A stretch of DNA of 64,000 bases, from positions 1 through 64,000 of the forward strand of contig JACJNX010000020.1 in NCBI GenBank assembly GCA_014695255.1, given 5' to 3'. Below the pieces are notes generated by a model, which saw only the letters and a program-made list of their open reading frames with translations, was not told where the DNA came from and made no database searches. Shown in pieces: positions 54,169 through 63,157 of this stretch (position 1 is its first letter; each line of letters opens with the position of its first letter). The translations under genes were made by a program, and so were the position numbers. This DNA comes from Cyanobacteria bacterium FACHB-63 (lineage in GTDB: Bacteria; Cyanobacteriota; Cyanobacteriia; Leptolyngbyales; Leptolyngbyaceae).

Positions 54169-55140
54169 ATGATCGCAAGTTTGGTTCACGCTTACACCCC
54201 CTTAATCCTCTGGACTGGGGTGGGTGCTTTATTATTTCGATTTTTGCCTTTATCGTTTCCACGATTTTTAGGGCGGAGCTTATATTGGGTGGGTGTACCA
54301 TGGCAGATTTTTTCGCTGGTACGAGCAACTGACTTTTCAACACACGTAGGGATTGCGCCGGCGGTGACGATCGCGACGCTGGGAACAGGACTGACGCTTG
54401 CCTGGATCGCATTGCAGCTTCTAAGTTGGCTCAAAACTGAAGCAAAGCCAACTTGGTTGGGTGCGATCGAAAGCTGGTTGCCGCCTATGGATCGGGCTTC
54501 TCAAGGAGCGTTTGTGATTGCTTCGACGATCGGAAATACAGGCTTTGTCGGTCTGGGGTTAATTCCTGCGTTGATTGGCACTGGGGATCTGAGTTGGGCG
54601 GTGTTCTACAGCGTGACCCAGAATTTGATTGGAACGTATGGTATTGGCGTTCTAGTTGCAAGCCACTATGGTCGGGCAGAATCTCAAAGCACAACCTGGA
54701 CGCTGCTGCGGGATGTCTTCACGGTTCCGACGCTTTGGGCATTTGCTGCTGCATATTTCACTCAGTCGATCGCCTTTCCGGAATGGGGGGAAACGATCGT
54801 TCAGTCCTCGCTGATCTTTGTCATTCCCGCCTCATTTCTGCTGATGGGGATGCGCCTGATTCAACTTAATGGCATCGCTAGCCTAAAAATGGCTACAATT
54901 CCGGTGTTGCTCAAAGCGCTGATTTTGCCGAGCTTAGTCGCGATCGCGGTCGCAGTTTTGGGATTGAATCACGATGCTCGCCTGTCGTTGACGATCATGG
55001 CAGGAGTACCTAGTGCGTTTGCAAGTTTGATCCTGGCTGAAGAATACAACCTAGACCACGATTTAGCAGCAAGTAGTATTGCTTTAAGTACGATCGTGAT
55101 TTTGGCGACAATTCCAGTTTGGTTACTGATTAGTCATTAA
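54169..55140 (+). CDS. AEC-family transporter (auxin efflux carrier type)
   Basis: 323 residues, about nine or ten hydrophobic helices in two repeats, with the broken-helix motifs of the family: FVIASTIGNTGFVGLGLIPA and IMAGVPSAFASLILAEEYNL. Members export organic acids, amino acids or related anions; the substrate here is unknown. ATG at 54169 with GGCGGCAAGGGC upstream. It lies 94 bases after zipN and 79 bases before sphR on the same strand. Confidence 0.88.
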   Translation: MIASLVHAYTPLILWTGVGALLFRFLPLSFPRFLGRSLYWVGVPWQIFSLVRATDFSTHVGIAPAVTIATLGTGLTLAWIALQLLSWLKTEAKPTWLGAIESWLPPMDRASQGAFVIASTIGNTGFVGLGLIPALIGTGDLSWAVFYSVTQNLIGTYGIGVLVASHYGRAESQSTTWTLLRDVFTVPTLWAFAAAYFTQSIAFPEWGETIVQSSLIFVIPASFLLMGMRLIQLNGIASLKMATIPVLLKALILPSLVAIAVAVLGLNHDARLSLTIMAGVPSAFASLILAEEYNLDHDLAASSIALSTIVILATIPVWLLISH

Positions 55141-55219
55141 ATCTTGAAAAACTGTATAAACGCATACGGTGATCTGGATCAATGGTAGAATTTTGCCGAC
55201 AAGTCGAGACGCACTTTTT

Positions 55220-55981
55220 ATGCCGACAACGCTCCTGACCGACGCTACAACTGTCGCATCCAAACTTTCCATCCGGCGAATTCTGCTCGTCGATGATGAA
55301 GAGATCATTCGCGACACGATCGCGCTCACTTTGTCCGACGAAGGATATGAAGTCGTAACGGCTACTGATGGTCGCCAAGCGCTAGAAATTCTGCAAACGT
55401 CTTTAAGCCAAGACTCCGACAAATCATCTATGCCGGATCTGGTCATTCTGGATCTGATGCTGCCTTATGTGAATGGGTTAGATATTTGTCGCTGGATGCG
55501 GCGCGAAGGCAGCAGCGTCCCGATCTTAATGCTCAGTGCCAAGGCGAGTGAAACCGATCGCGTCGTTGGACTAGAGGTGGGAGCCGATGACTATCTCACT
55601 AAACCGTTTGGAATGCGTGAATTGGTTGCTCGCTGCCGCGCCTTACTGCGTCGTCATCAACAGTTACAGCCTGCTCAGTTGAGTCCTACCCTGCAATTTC
55701 AGGATGTCACGATTTACCCGCAAGAATGCCGCGTCACGGTTCGAGGCGAAGTCGTCAATTTCTCACCGAAAGAATTCAAGCTGTTGGAGCTTTTCCTGCG
55801 GCATCCGAAGCGCGTTTGGTCACGGGATCAACTGTTGGAGAAAATTTGGGGACATGACTTTATTGGCGAAAGTAAAACGGTGGATGTTCACATTCGCTGG
55901 CTCCGAGAAAAGCTAGAACTTGATCCAAGTAATCCTCAGTATTTGGTGACTGTCCGGGGTTTTGGCTATCGATTCGGCTAA
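55220..55981 (+). CDS. sphR: OmpR/PhoB-type response regulator, probably SphR
   Basis: 253 residues from the ATG at 55220. Receiver domain: RRILLVDDEEIIRDTIALTL, phosphorylation Asp in LVILDLMLPYVNGLDICRWM, MLSAKASETDRVVGLEVGAD and DDYLTKPFGMRELVARC. Winged-helix output domain: NFSPKEFKLLELFLRHPKRV and VDVHIRWLREKLELD with the end TVRGFGYRFG. The pattern and the partner kinase next door match the phosphate-responsive pair SphR/SphS. It overlaps the kinase gene by 20 bases. The specific name is by resemblance; the family is certain. Confidence 0.82.
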   Translation: MPTTLLTDATTVASKLSIRRILLVDDEEIIRDTIALTLSDEGYEVVTATDGRQALEILQTSLSQDSDKSSMPDLVILDLMLPYVNGLDICRWMRREGSSVPILMLSAKASETDRVVGLEVGADDYLTKPFGMRELVARCRALLRRHQQLQPAQLSPTLQFQDVTIYPQECRVTVRGEVVNFSPKEFKLLELFLRHPKRVWSRDQLLEKIWGHDFIGESKTVDVHIRWLREKLELDPSNPQYLVTVRGFGYRFG

Positions 55982-57338
55982 GCTTGAAGGAGAGAGAAGC
56001 CATCTCCTACCGCCCTTTAGCCATGTTTTGCCTGTGTCTGTTCTTTGGTTTCTGGCTGGACTCGCGATCGGGATTCTTCCTTTCACGGTGTATCGGGGTC
56101 AACTCACTACCCGCATTCATCGCCTGACCAAAAATCTGCCTCCTGACGAAGCCGAGATTGACTTGTCCGTCACCTCTCGCTTATCGATGATGATGTCTCA
56201 TCATCAGTCGCAGATCGAGCAATTAGAACGCACGGTAGAAGAATGGAAGCAAATTCTCAGTTTGTCGCCGATCGGCTATCTGCAAGTTGATGATGAGAAT
56301 CAACTAACTTGGTGCAATCCCGCCGCCGTTCAAATGCTAGGTATTCATCAAAGCGATGACTACGCACCTCGGCTGCTGTTGGAACTGGTGCGATCCTACG
56401 AACTCGATTCATTGATTGAAAAGGCTCGCGATCGCAATCAACTCCATCAGCGCGAATGGATGTTTTATCCGATTTCCGCCGATGCAGAAGATCTGTCGCA
56501 GGCGCGATCTACTCCGATTCGCGGGCTTGCCTTTCCGCTCTCTAGGGGCGAAGTCGGCGTTTTTCTAGAAAATCGTCAAGAAACAGTCAACTTAGTCCAA
56601 CAGCGCGACCGCTGGACATCCGATGTTGCCCACGAACTCAGAACGCCCCTGACCTCGATTCGCCTCGTGGCTGAAACGCTACAAGCCCGCTTAGATTCCA
56701 CGAATCGGGCGTGGATCGATCGCTTACTAAATGAAACCATCCGGCTTAGCAGATTAGTGCAAGATCTGCTTGATCTGAGCCAGTTAGACTTAAATCCAAC
56801 TCAAAGACTGCGATTAACCTCGATCGATCTAGTCAAGCTGATTCATTCTGCCTGGGAAAGCTTAGAACCGCTTGCCTGCGAAAAGCAGGTGCAACTGCAC
56901 TACAGCGGCTTAGAATCTGTGAAGCTCCGAGCCGATGAAGCCCGGATGTATCGTGTCTTTCTCAACCTGCTCGATAACAGCCTCAAATACAGCCCCGTCC
57001 ATGGGATCGTTCGGGTTGAGACAACGCTGCAAGAGCAGTCGAAGCCCCGAATTCAGGTCGATATCATCGATGCAGGCGAAGGATTTCCCGAAGAGGCGAT
57101 CGCGCACATCTTCGATCGGTTTTATCGCGCTGATCCATCGCGGGTACGCCCAACTCAGAGCCAAGCCGCGCCCCAATTGACCAGTGGTAGCGGATTAGGT
57201 CTGGCAATCGTGCGTCAAATTGTGGAGGCACATCAAGGGTCAGTCCGGGCACAAAATCATCCTGATGGGGGAGCATGGCTGCAACTGGTTCTACCTTGTG
57301 AAAGCTCTGCAACACGAGTGAAATCTCACTCTTCATGA
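55962..57338 (+). CDS. sphS: PAS-containing sensor histidine kinase, probably SphS
   Basis: 458 residues with a single N-terminal hydrophobic segment (VLPVSVLWFLAGLAIGILPF) followed by a short linker, a PAS domain (about 95-200: WKQILSLSPIGYLQVDDENQ), H-box TSDVAHELRTPLTSIRLVAE, N-box RVFLNLLDNSLKYS, and G1/G2 IIDAGEGFP and GSGLGLAIVRQIVEAHQGS. Kinases of this build sense phosphate limitation together with the Pst/PhoU system. No ATG is available: TTG at 55962 or a later TTG/GTG (56028, 56034); an AAGGAGAG site lies at about 55986. Start therefore uncertain. Confidence 0.82.
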   Translation: MAIDSAKLEGERSHLLPPFSHVLPVSVLWFLAGLAIGILPFTVYRGQLTTRIHRLTKNLPPDEAEIDLSVTSRLSMMMSHHQSQIEQLERTVEEWKQILSLSPIGYLQVDDENQLTWCNPAAVQMLGIHQSDDYAPRLLLELVRSYELDSLIEKARDRNQLHQREWMFYPISADAEDLSQARSTPIRGLAFPLSRGEVGVFLENRQETVNLVQQRDRWTSDVAHELRTPLTSIRLVAETLQARLDSTNRAWIDRLLNETIRLSRLVQDLLDLSQLDLNPTQRLRLTSIDLVKLIHSAWESLEPLACEKQVQLHYSGLESVKLRADEARMYRVFLNLLDNSLKYSPVHGIVRVETTLQEQSKPRIQVDIIDAGEGFPEEAIAHIFDRFYRADPSRVRPTQSQAAPQLTSGSGLGLAIVRQIVEAHQGSVRAQNHPDGGAWLQLVLPCESSATRVKSHSS

Positions 57339-57514
57339 ATACTTATCACTTCCTGGGGGCAGATATGAATTCCGAATGAGGCAATCTTTCTGACATTTTG
57401 CGGAATCCAGACTCATGTAATATTTGTACATATTGATAGATAGGCAATTTGATAGATAGACAGTTGTCACAGTTTGCTCCAAAATCCACCGTTTTCCAGG
57501 CTTTAGGCTGTGCT

Positions 57515-58306
57515 ATGCCCGAAAGAGTACAAAAAATTCTTTCACAATGGGGAATCGCCTCGCGTCGGCAGGCGGAGCAGATGATCTTGGACGGGCGCGT
57601 CAAGCTGAATGGCGTGGTTGCTGAGTTGGGTCAAAAAGCTGATCCCGCCTGCGATCGCGTTGAAGTCGATGGGCAGGTGATTCAAGCAACCGAGCGTCCG
57701 CAGCTGATTTACTTGCTGCTGAACAAGCCAGCCGGGATCATCTCAACCTGCGATGATCCTCACGATCGGCGAACTGTTCTTGAGCTTTTGCCAAAATCAT
57801 TGCGACAAGGACAAGGACTTCATCCGATCGGGCGATTAGATGTAGAATCAACCGGGGCGATATTGTTGACGAACGATGGCGAGTTAACTCACTATTTAAC
57901 TCACCCCCGCCATCACATTCCTAAAACTTACGAGGTTTGGGTGAATGGAGAAGTCTCGCGCTCTGTTTTACAGCACTGGCGCGAAGGGGTTATGTTGGAT
58001 CACCGAAAAACCCTACCTGCTTCTGTCGATGTTCTACGCCGTACTCCGTCTAGTACGCTATTGCGTATAATTCTTCGTGAAGGAAGAAATCGTCAAATTC
58101 GTCGAGTCGCCGAGCAGCTGGGGCACCCTGTGCTTCAGCTACACCGGAGCGCGATCGGAGGCATTCAGCTCCACCCATCAGGCAAGCCCGCTTTAGCGGC
58201 GGGACAGTATCGACCATTAGAAGACTTTGAAATTCGTGAATTAAAGCAGGGAATGAACCCATCCTTAGAGAAGTTGCCAGCACAGACGAAGGAGCAGCGC
58301 AGATGA
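57515..58306 (+). CDS. rRNA pseudouridine synthase (RluB/RsuA family)
   Basis: 263 residues from the ATG at 57515, where the S4 RNA-binding domain begins ([20 protein letters not shown]). The catalytic domain shows [15 protein letters not shown], the active-site Asp in [20 protein letters not shown] and [20 protein letters not shown]. Converts a specific uridine of rRNA to pseudouridine; the 23S site of RluB is the likely target but 16S (RsuA) cannot be excluded. The RodZ-like gene starts inside its last codon (ATGA at 58303-58306). Confidence 0.9.
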   Translation: MPERVQKILSQWGIASRRQAEQMILDGRVKLNGVVAELGQKADPACDRVEVDGQVIQATERPQLIYLLLNKPAGIISTCDDPHDRRTVLELLPKSLRQGQGLHPIGRLDVESTGAILLTNDGELTHYLTHPRHHIPKTYEVWVNGEVSRSVLQHWREGVMLDHRKTLPASVDVLRRTPSSTLLRIILREGRNRQIRRVAEQLGHPVLQLHRSAIGGIQLHPSGKPALAAGQYRPLEDFEIRELKQGMNPSLEKLPAQTKEQRR

Positions 58307-59124
58307 AAAAGCAAACCCTCCCAACCAATCGAGAGCAAGCAGAGCGGCTGGCAGAGTTGGGGAATCGACTCCGCGATCGTCGCGAAGCTCAAGGCATCTC
58401 ACTCGAAACCGTGGCGGGAACCACTTGTATTCAGCCGCGCTTGTTGAGAGCGATTGAGCAAGGAAAAATTGAAGAACTGCCAGAACCTGTTTATATCCAT
58501 AGCTTTATTCGCCAATATGCAGGCGCGATCGGGCTAAACGGCGTGGAGTTTGCCAGCGGGTTTCCGACGACTGGTTTTGTCGTGCAGCCGATTCAAACCT
58601 CCTGGCGATCGCTACCGGGGGCACAGTTGCGCCCCGTTCATCTGTACTTGATCTACATGGCGCTGATTGTCGGCGCAGTGAATGGATTGTCGTATTTTCT
58701 CAACCGCTCCGCTCAGACTTCGATCGCTGCGATTGAAATGCAGCAGCCCCCTGCATCAGTTGCGCCGATGGGTCCAACTTCCCCGATGCGGCAACCGAGC
58801 AATTTCAAGACAGACTGGAAACACGAAACTTCCACATCCACGGCTAACAAGCCTGTGCGCGTTGGCGTAACGCTCACCGAAGAGTCTTGGGTGCGCGTGA
58901 TGGCAGACAATAAGGTGGAATATGAAGGACAGTTGCCGAAGGGCGCTCAGCGGACTTGGACGGCTGATCGGCAAGTCGTCGTGCGGGCTGGAAATGCGGG
59001 CGGTGTGATTGTGACGTTTAACGAAAGCCAAGCTAAGCCGCTCGGTCAACCTGGAGAAATTGAAGAGATGTCTTTTCCTCCTGATCCAAGAATGGCAAAG
59101 CTGACAATCGGTGAATTACGGTAA
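58303..59124 (+). CDS. RodZ-like protein: HTH_25 domain, membrane span, DUF4115-like tail
   Basis: 273 residues. An N-terminal helix-turn-helix (about 15-80: [40 protein letters not shown]) is followed by one membrane span (about 108-128: [20 protein letters not shown]) and a periplasmic DUF4115-like beta domain ([36 protein letters not shown]). Same architecture as RodZ, which links MreB to the envelope. Its start overlaps the pseudouridine synthase stop. A terminator lies right after. Role in shape is by analogy. Confidence 0.83.
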   Translation: MKKQTLPTNREQAERLAELGNRLRDRREAQGISLETVAGTTCIQPRLLRAIEQGKIEELPEPVYIHSFIRQYAGAIGLNGVEFASGFPTTGFVVQPIQTSWRSLPGAQLRPVHLYLIYMALIVGAVNGLSYFLNRSAQTSIAAIEMQQPPASVAPMGPTSPMRQPSNFKTDWKHETSTSTANKPVRVGVTLTEESWVRVMADNKVEYEGQLPKGAQRTWTADRQVVVRAGNAGGVIVTFNESQAKPLGQPGEIEEMSFPPDPRMAKLTIGELR

Positions 59125-59131
59125 TAAACTG

Positions 59132-59157
59132 GGGGCGTGAACCGCCCCTTTGTTTTT
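59132..59157 (+). terminator. Intrinsic terminator of the pseudouridine synthase-RodZ operon
   Basis: GGGGCG (59132-59137) pairs with CGCCCC (59143-59148), loop TGAAC, then TTTGTTTTTG. It lies inside an upstream extension of the following open frame, which argues that the next gene starts at 59167. Confidence 0.85.
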
Positions 59158-59166
59158 GTGTGCCGT

Positions 59167-61005
59167 ATGTCGTGTATCCCTTCAGGCTGGTTTGGGTCGA
59201 TCGCTACGTTCCTCGCCTGTCCTACCGCCGATTGGCTAGAGACGCTAGCGACGAATTATCAAACGTTATACCACCAGCAGCCCGCAGGAACGCAGCGGCA
59301 GGCGTGGGACGAATGTGGTGAAATTCTGCGATCGCAGCTTGAGTTGCTTTTAAGTAATCGTCCTGATAGCAAATCTTGGACATTGATATTCGAGTACGAG
59401 TTGCCCGGAGAAGGTGGGCGGCGACCTGATCTGGTGCTGCTGGGAGCAGGGCAGATCCTTGTTTTTGAGTTCAAACAGAAACCGGTTCTTTCAACGGCTG
59501 ACTTGGATCAAGTTGCTGCTTATAAACGGGATCTTGCTGAATATCATCAAGCCTCGGCTCACAATCCTGTCACTGCAATTCTAATTCCGACGCGCTACAC
59601 AAAAGAAAATACAACTCGAAATGCAGTTCAAATCTTAAATCCAACGCAAATTTCAACCTATTTAGAAACGCTAGCCGAAATCCAACCGGGAATTAATGCC
59701 GATCGCTGGGTTGATTCATCGTATGAACCGCTCCCCACGGTGATTGATGCGGCGCGACGAATCTTTCAGCAAGAACCGCTCCCCAGCATTAAACGCGCTC
59801 AAAGTGCGAGGATTCCCGAAATTCTGGACTATCTAGCTCAAATTGTCGATCGCGCTTCTCGGCAAAAAGAACGGCACTTAATTTTAATTACAGGGGTTCC
59901 GGGAGCGGGAAAAACGCTCGTAGGATTGCAGTTTGTGTATCAGACGGAGCGCGATCGTCCAGCGATCTTTTTATCCGGCAACCGTCCGTTAATTGCGGTT
60001 CTCCAGTACGCACTTCAAAGTAAAGCCTTTGTGCGGGAGATTCGTAATTTTTACCTCCAGCACGAAGTTCGTCGTCAAACTGCGGCGCGAGAACATATTG
60101 TCGTCTTTGATGAGGCTCAGCGGGCTTGGGATGCCGAGCGTATGTCTGAAAAATATGGCATTACCAGTGCGGCTCCGGGTGCAGTTTTGCGAATTTGTGA
60201 GCGAGTTCCTGATTGGTGTGTCTTGCTTGGCTTAATCGGTGAGGGGCAAACGATTCATGTGGGCGAGGAGGGTGGAATTGAACAGTGGGATCAGGGCTTA
60301 AAGAGTGCGATCGAGCCTTGGCAGGTTCATTGTTCTACTGAGCAAGCGAAATATTTTGAGACAATATCCCACACCAATGATTTATTAAATCTCACCACTT
60401 CTTTGCGATGGCATCTCGCTAAGCACCTTCAAACCTGGGTTACTCACGTTCTCAATGGCGAAATTGCTCAAGCCAAATTAGTGATATCTTTGTTAGTCTC
60501 AGAAGGATTTGATTGTTATCTCACTCGCAATCTTGAAACCGCAAAAAACTATTGTCGATCGCGTTATCAAGGTCAATCAGATAAGCGTTATGGTTTAGTC
60601 GCCTCTTCACGATCTCGCAACTTAGTCAAATACGGGATCAGAAACGACTACATTTCAACTCAAAAACTGAGTATCGGCGCTTGGTACATCGATCCGCCTG
60701 ACTCTCAAACATCTTGCTGTGCGTTCGATCGCGTGGTTACAGAATTTAGCTGTCAAGGCTTAGAACTCGATTTTCCAATTGTCGGCTGGGGCGACGATTT
60801 AATCTGGAGCAATGACACTTGGATGATGACTAAACCCCAAAAAAACGTTCGTAATCCACTGCAACTCCGAATCAATAGTTATCGAGTTTTACTTACCCGC
60901 GGACGAGACGGATTTATTATTTTCGTGCCCGAAGAAGCCAAAATGGACAGCACATTTGAAGCCCTGCGATCGTCCGGATTGATCACGCTTGAGACTGAAG
61001 CATAA
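59167..61005 (+). CDS. DUF2075 helicase-like ATPase with N-terminal PD-(D/E)xK-like nuclease domain
   Basis: 612 residues from ATG 59167; an alternative start at 59137 would place the upstream terminator in the coding region. Residues about 75-170 contain GGRRPDLVLLGAGQILVFEF with K after it (Asp, then E-F-K), the metal-site pattern of PD-(D/E)xK nucleases. The DUF2075 ATPase follows: Walker A ITGVPGAGKTLVGLQFVYQ, Walker B IVVFDEAQRAWD, SLRWHLAKHL, VTEFSCQGLELDFPIVGWGD (superfamily 1 motif V region) and SYRVLLTRGRDGFIIFVP (motif VI). It probably acts on DNA or RNA with ATP. Free-standing gene; proteins of this build often occur in defence islands. No ribosome site evident. Confidence 0.8.
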   Translation: MSCIPSGWFGSIATFLACPTADWLETLATNYQTLYHQQPAGTQRQAWDECGEILRSQLELLLSNRPDSKSWTLIFEYELPGEGGRRPDLVLLGAGQILVFEFKQKPVLSTADLDQVAAYKRDLAEYHQASAHNPVTAILIPTRYTKENTTRNAVQILNPTQISTYLETLAEIQPGINADRWVDSSYEPLPTVIDAARRIFQQEPLPSIKRAQSARIPEILDYLAQIVDRASRQKERHLILITGVPGAGKTLVGLQFVYQTERDRPAIFLSGNRPLIAVLQYALQSKAFVREIRNFYLQHEVRRQTAAREHIVVFDEAQRAWDAERMSEKYGITSAAPGAVLRICERVPDWCVLLGLIGEGQTIHVGEEGGIEQWDQGLKSAIEPWQVHCSTEQAKYFETISHTNDLLNLTTSLRWHLAKHLQTWVTHVLNGEIAQAKLVISLLVSEGFDCYLTRNLETAKNYCRSRYQGQSDKRYGLVASSRSRNLVKYGIRNDYISTQKLSIGAWYIDPPDSQTSCCAFDRVVTEFSCQGLELDFPIVGWGDDLIWSNDTWMMTKPQKNVRNPLQLRINSYRVLLTRGRDGFIIFVPEEAKMDSTFEALRSSGLITLETEA

Positions 61006-61347
61006 AGTCAGTGAATTCAAACTTTACCAATGACCGCCAGTGATATTAGGCAAAATCCACCCTGATTTCCATCACGGCAGACGCTTTGACACTTGACTAT
61101 GCTGAGGGAAATCGCGTTTGTACAAAACTTTACCTGCATAGATTCCGAATTCCAGCCCTAATTCCCTGTAGTAAGCCAGTAGAAGCTTCACGCGAAGCCC
61201 TTTCTGATATCGCACACTTCTAGCGTTTCAGCTTCCGTGGTTTCAACGTTTCCTGGAACTCCCGACCCTGTTCCTGAGTCCCAGACTACGGGAACAATAG
61301 TGAAGCAACCGACCGAACGACTTCCACATAGCGCACAAAGGAACATG
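61006..61347. other. Intergenic region upstream of sigC
   Basis: About 340 bases. A GTG-initiated extension of sigC (from 61237) crosses its right part but lacks homology. No terminator for the nuclease-helicase gene is obvious. Promoters for sigC are expected around 61080-61250; none is clear. Confidence 0.4.
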
Positions 61348-62583
61348 ATGCCAGCACCTTCTTTCTACGCTGATGCAGAATTTGATCCCTCCATCCTGGA
61401 GCCTTCGCCGACCTCGCCAGAGTTCGATCCGAATGCGGATCTGACTGAACTCGAAACCGAACTAGCAGGACAAGCTAGACTGTACGGCGCTGGGCGGAAG
61501 ACGACCGACCTGGTGAGACTTTACCTACAGGAAATCGGGCGCTATCCCTTGCTCGGACGCGATGAAGAAGTGTCTGAAGCGCAGAGAGTGCAGCGCTATA
61601 TGAAGCTTCTGGAACAGCGCAACCATGCGGCTACCAAAGGCAGCGCAACCATTCGTCGGTATGTGGAATTGATCGATGTCCGCGATCGATTGGTTTCGAC
61701 GCTGACGCATCGTCCCTCCTTGGAACGGTGGGCGGCCGAAGCCAAGATCGACGTTGCAGACTTGAAGCCGATGTTAGCGGCAGGCAAGCAGCACTGGGCA
61801 AAAGTAGTCGATCTCACGGTTGCCGAACTCGATCAGGTGATCAATCAGGGACTTGCAGCCAAGACGCATATGATTAATGCGAATTTGCGCCTAGTAGTCT
61901 CTGTTGCGAAAAAATATCAAAATCGCGGTCTAGAACTGCTCGACCTGATTCAAGAGGGCACACTGGGGCTAGAGCGGGCGGTGGAAAAATTTGACCCGAC
62001 GAAAGGCTATCGATTCAGCACCTATGCGTACTGGTGGATTCGTCAAGGAATTACCCGTGCGATCGCAACTCAAAGCCGCACCATCCGTCTCCCTGTTCAT
62101 ATCACTGAAAAGCTCAACAAAATCAAGAAAGCTCAGCGCAAGATTTCGCAAGAAAAAGGGCGTACTGCGACGATCGAAGACATTGCAGTGGAGCTAGAAA
62201 TGTCGCCGCCTCAAGTGCGAGAAGTCCTGCTCAAAGTGCCGCGCTCTGTATCGCTCGAAACTAAAGTTGGGAAAGAGCGCGATACTGAACTAGGGGATCT
62301 GCTCGAAACGGAAGAAGTCACGCCCGAAGAGACCTTGATGCGCGAATCGTTGAGACGCGATCTGCTGCAACTTCTAGCAGATCTAACGACTCGTGAGCGA
62401 GATGTGATTCAGATGCGGTTCGGCTTGGGTAGCGATGGGCAACCCTACTCGCTAGCGGAGATCGGACGCGCTCTAGAATTGTCTAGAGAGCGAGTTCGAC
62501 AAATTGAAGCAAAAGCGCTGCAAAAACTGCGACAACCGAAGCGCCGCAACCGAGTGCGCGATTATCTCGAATCGCTCAGTTAA
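61348..62583 (+). CDS. sigC: Group 2 RNA polymerase sigma factor, SigC type
   Basis: 411 residues from the second of two adjacent ATGs (61345, 61348); AAGGA at 61338-61342 fits the second better, and SigC proteins start MPA-SFYADA. Regions visible: 1.2 TTDLVRLYLQEIGRYPLLGR, 2.1-2.4 NLRLVVSVAKKYQNRGLELL and YRFSTYAYWWIRQGITRAI, 3.x EKLNKIKKAQRKISQEKGR, and 4.2 LAEIGRALELSRERVRQIEA. SigC is a non-essential sigma factor linked to stationary phase, heat and nitrogen or carbon stress. A terminator follows, then furA. Confidence 0.85.
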   Translation: MPAPSFYADAEFDPSILEPSPTSPEFDPNADLTELETELAGQARLYGAGRKTTDLVRLYLQEIGRYPLLGRDEEVSEAQRVQRYMKLLEQRNHAATKGSATIRRYVELIDVRDRLVSTLTHRPSLERWAAEAKIDVADLKPMLAAGKQHWAKVVDLTVAELDQVINQGLAAKTHMINANLRLVVSVAKKYQNRGLELLDLIQEGTLGLERAVEKFDPTKGYRFSTYAYWWIRQGITRAIATQSRTIRLPVHITEKLNKIKKAQRKISQEKGRTATIEDIAVELEMSPPQVREVLLKVPRSVSLETKVGKERDTELGDLLETEEVTPEETLMRESLRRDLLQLLADLTTRERDVIQMRFGLGSDGQPYSLAEIGRALELSRERVRQIEAKALQKLRQPKRRNRVRDYLESLS

Positions 62584-62621
62584 AGGGCTTAACCCCTAGC
62601 AATTGCAGAATATTCTCAATT

Positions 62622-62654
62622 AGGCGAACTTATTGCAAGTCGCCTCTTTTTTTT
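62622..62654 (+). terminator. Intrinsic terminator of sigC
   Basis: AGGCGAACTT (62622-62631) pairs with AAGTCGCCT (62637-62645) with one bulged A, loop ATTGC, followed by CTTTTTTTT. Its descending arm overlaps the probable furA promoter. Confidence 0.85.
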
Positions 62655-62661
62655 GTATGCT
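62633..62661 (+). promoter_or_regulatory. Candidate furA promoter inside the sigC terminator
   Basis: TTGCAA (62633-62638) and TATGCT (62656-62661) are spaced 17 bases, close to the vegetative consensus; transcription would begin near 62668 and lead into AAAGGAGG. A palindrome AGAATATTCT (62607-62616) upstream might be a Fur-type operator, but this is weak. Confidence 0.4.
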
Positions 62662-62692
62662 ATGATTCTCAAGAAAGGAGGTTTTGTTGACA

Positions 62693-63157
62693 ATGTTGAA
62701 CGCTCCTACCTACACCAGTGCTTCGCTCAAGGCTGAATTAAATGAAAAGGGATGGCGCTTAACGCCGCAGCGCGAAACGATTCTTCAAGTGTTTCAAAAA
62801 CTCCCTGAAGGTCAACATCTCAGTGCTGAGGATCTTTATCATGAGCTTCAGACGCAAGGCGAGGGGATCAGTTTATCGACCATCTATCGCACCCTCAAAT
62901 TGATGTCCCGGATGGGCATTTTGCGGGAACTCGAACTTGCAGAAGGTCATAAGCACTACGAAATCAATCAGCCCTATCCGCATCATCACCACCATTTGAT
63001 TTGTGTGCGGTGCAATAAGACGATCGAATTCAAAAGCGATTCGATTCTCAAAACCGGAACAAAAGCAGCCCAGAAGGAGGGGTACCACATTCTAGACTGC
63101 CAGTTGACGATTCATGCAGTCTGTCCAGCCTGTCAGCGATCGCTGCTGCCGCTCTAG
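62693..63157 (+). CDS. furA: Ferric uptake regulator, FurA type
   Basis: Iron-dependent repressor and global redox regulator in cyanobacteria. 154 residues from the ATG at 62693; TTG at 62684 or 62687 also fits the AAGGAGG at 62675-62681. The DNA-binding winged helix shows NEKGWRLTPQRETILQVFQ and ISLSTIYRTLKLMSRMGILR; the metal-binding domain has GHKHYEINQPYPHHHHHLIC, CVRC and AVCPAC. The whole sequence closely follows cyanobacterial FurA rather than Zur or PerR. The CVRC and CPAC cysteines suit redox and heme sensing described for FurA. Confidence 0.9.
   Translation: MLNAPTYTSASLKAELNEKGWRLTPQRETILQVFQKLPEGQHLSAEDLYHELQTQGEGISLSTIYRTLKLMSRMGILRELELAEGHKHYEINQPYPHHHHHLICVRCNKTIEFKSDSILKTGTKAAQKEGYHILDCQLTIHAVCPACQRSLLPL

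Noticed and set aside
59137-59166. Ten-codon N-terminal extension of the DUF2075 gene
   Set aside because: It would be coded by the terminator of the preceding operon.
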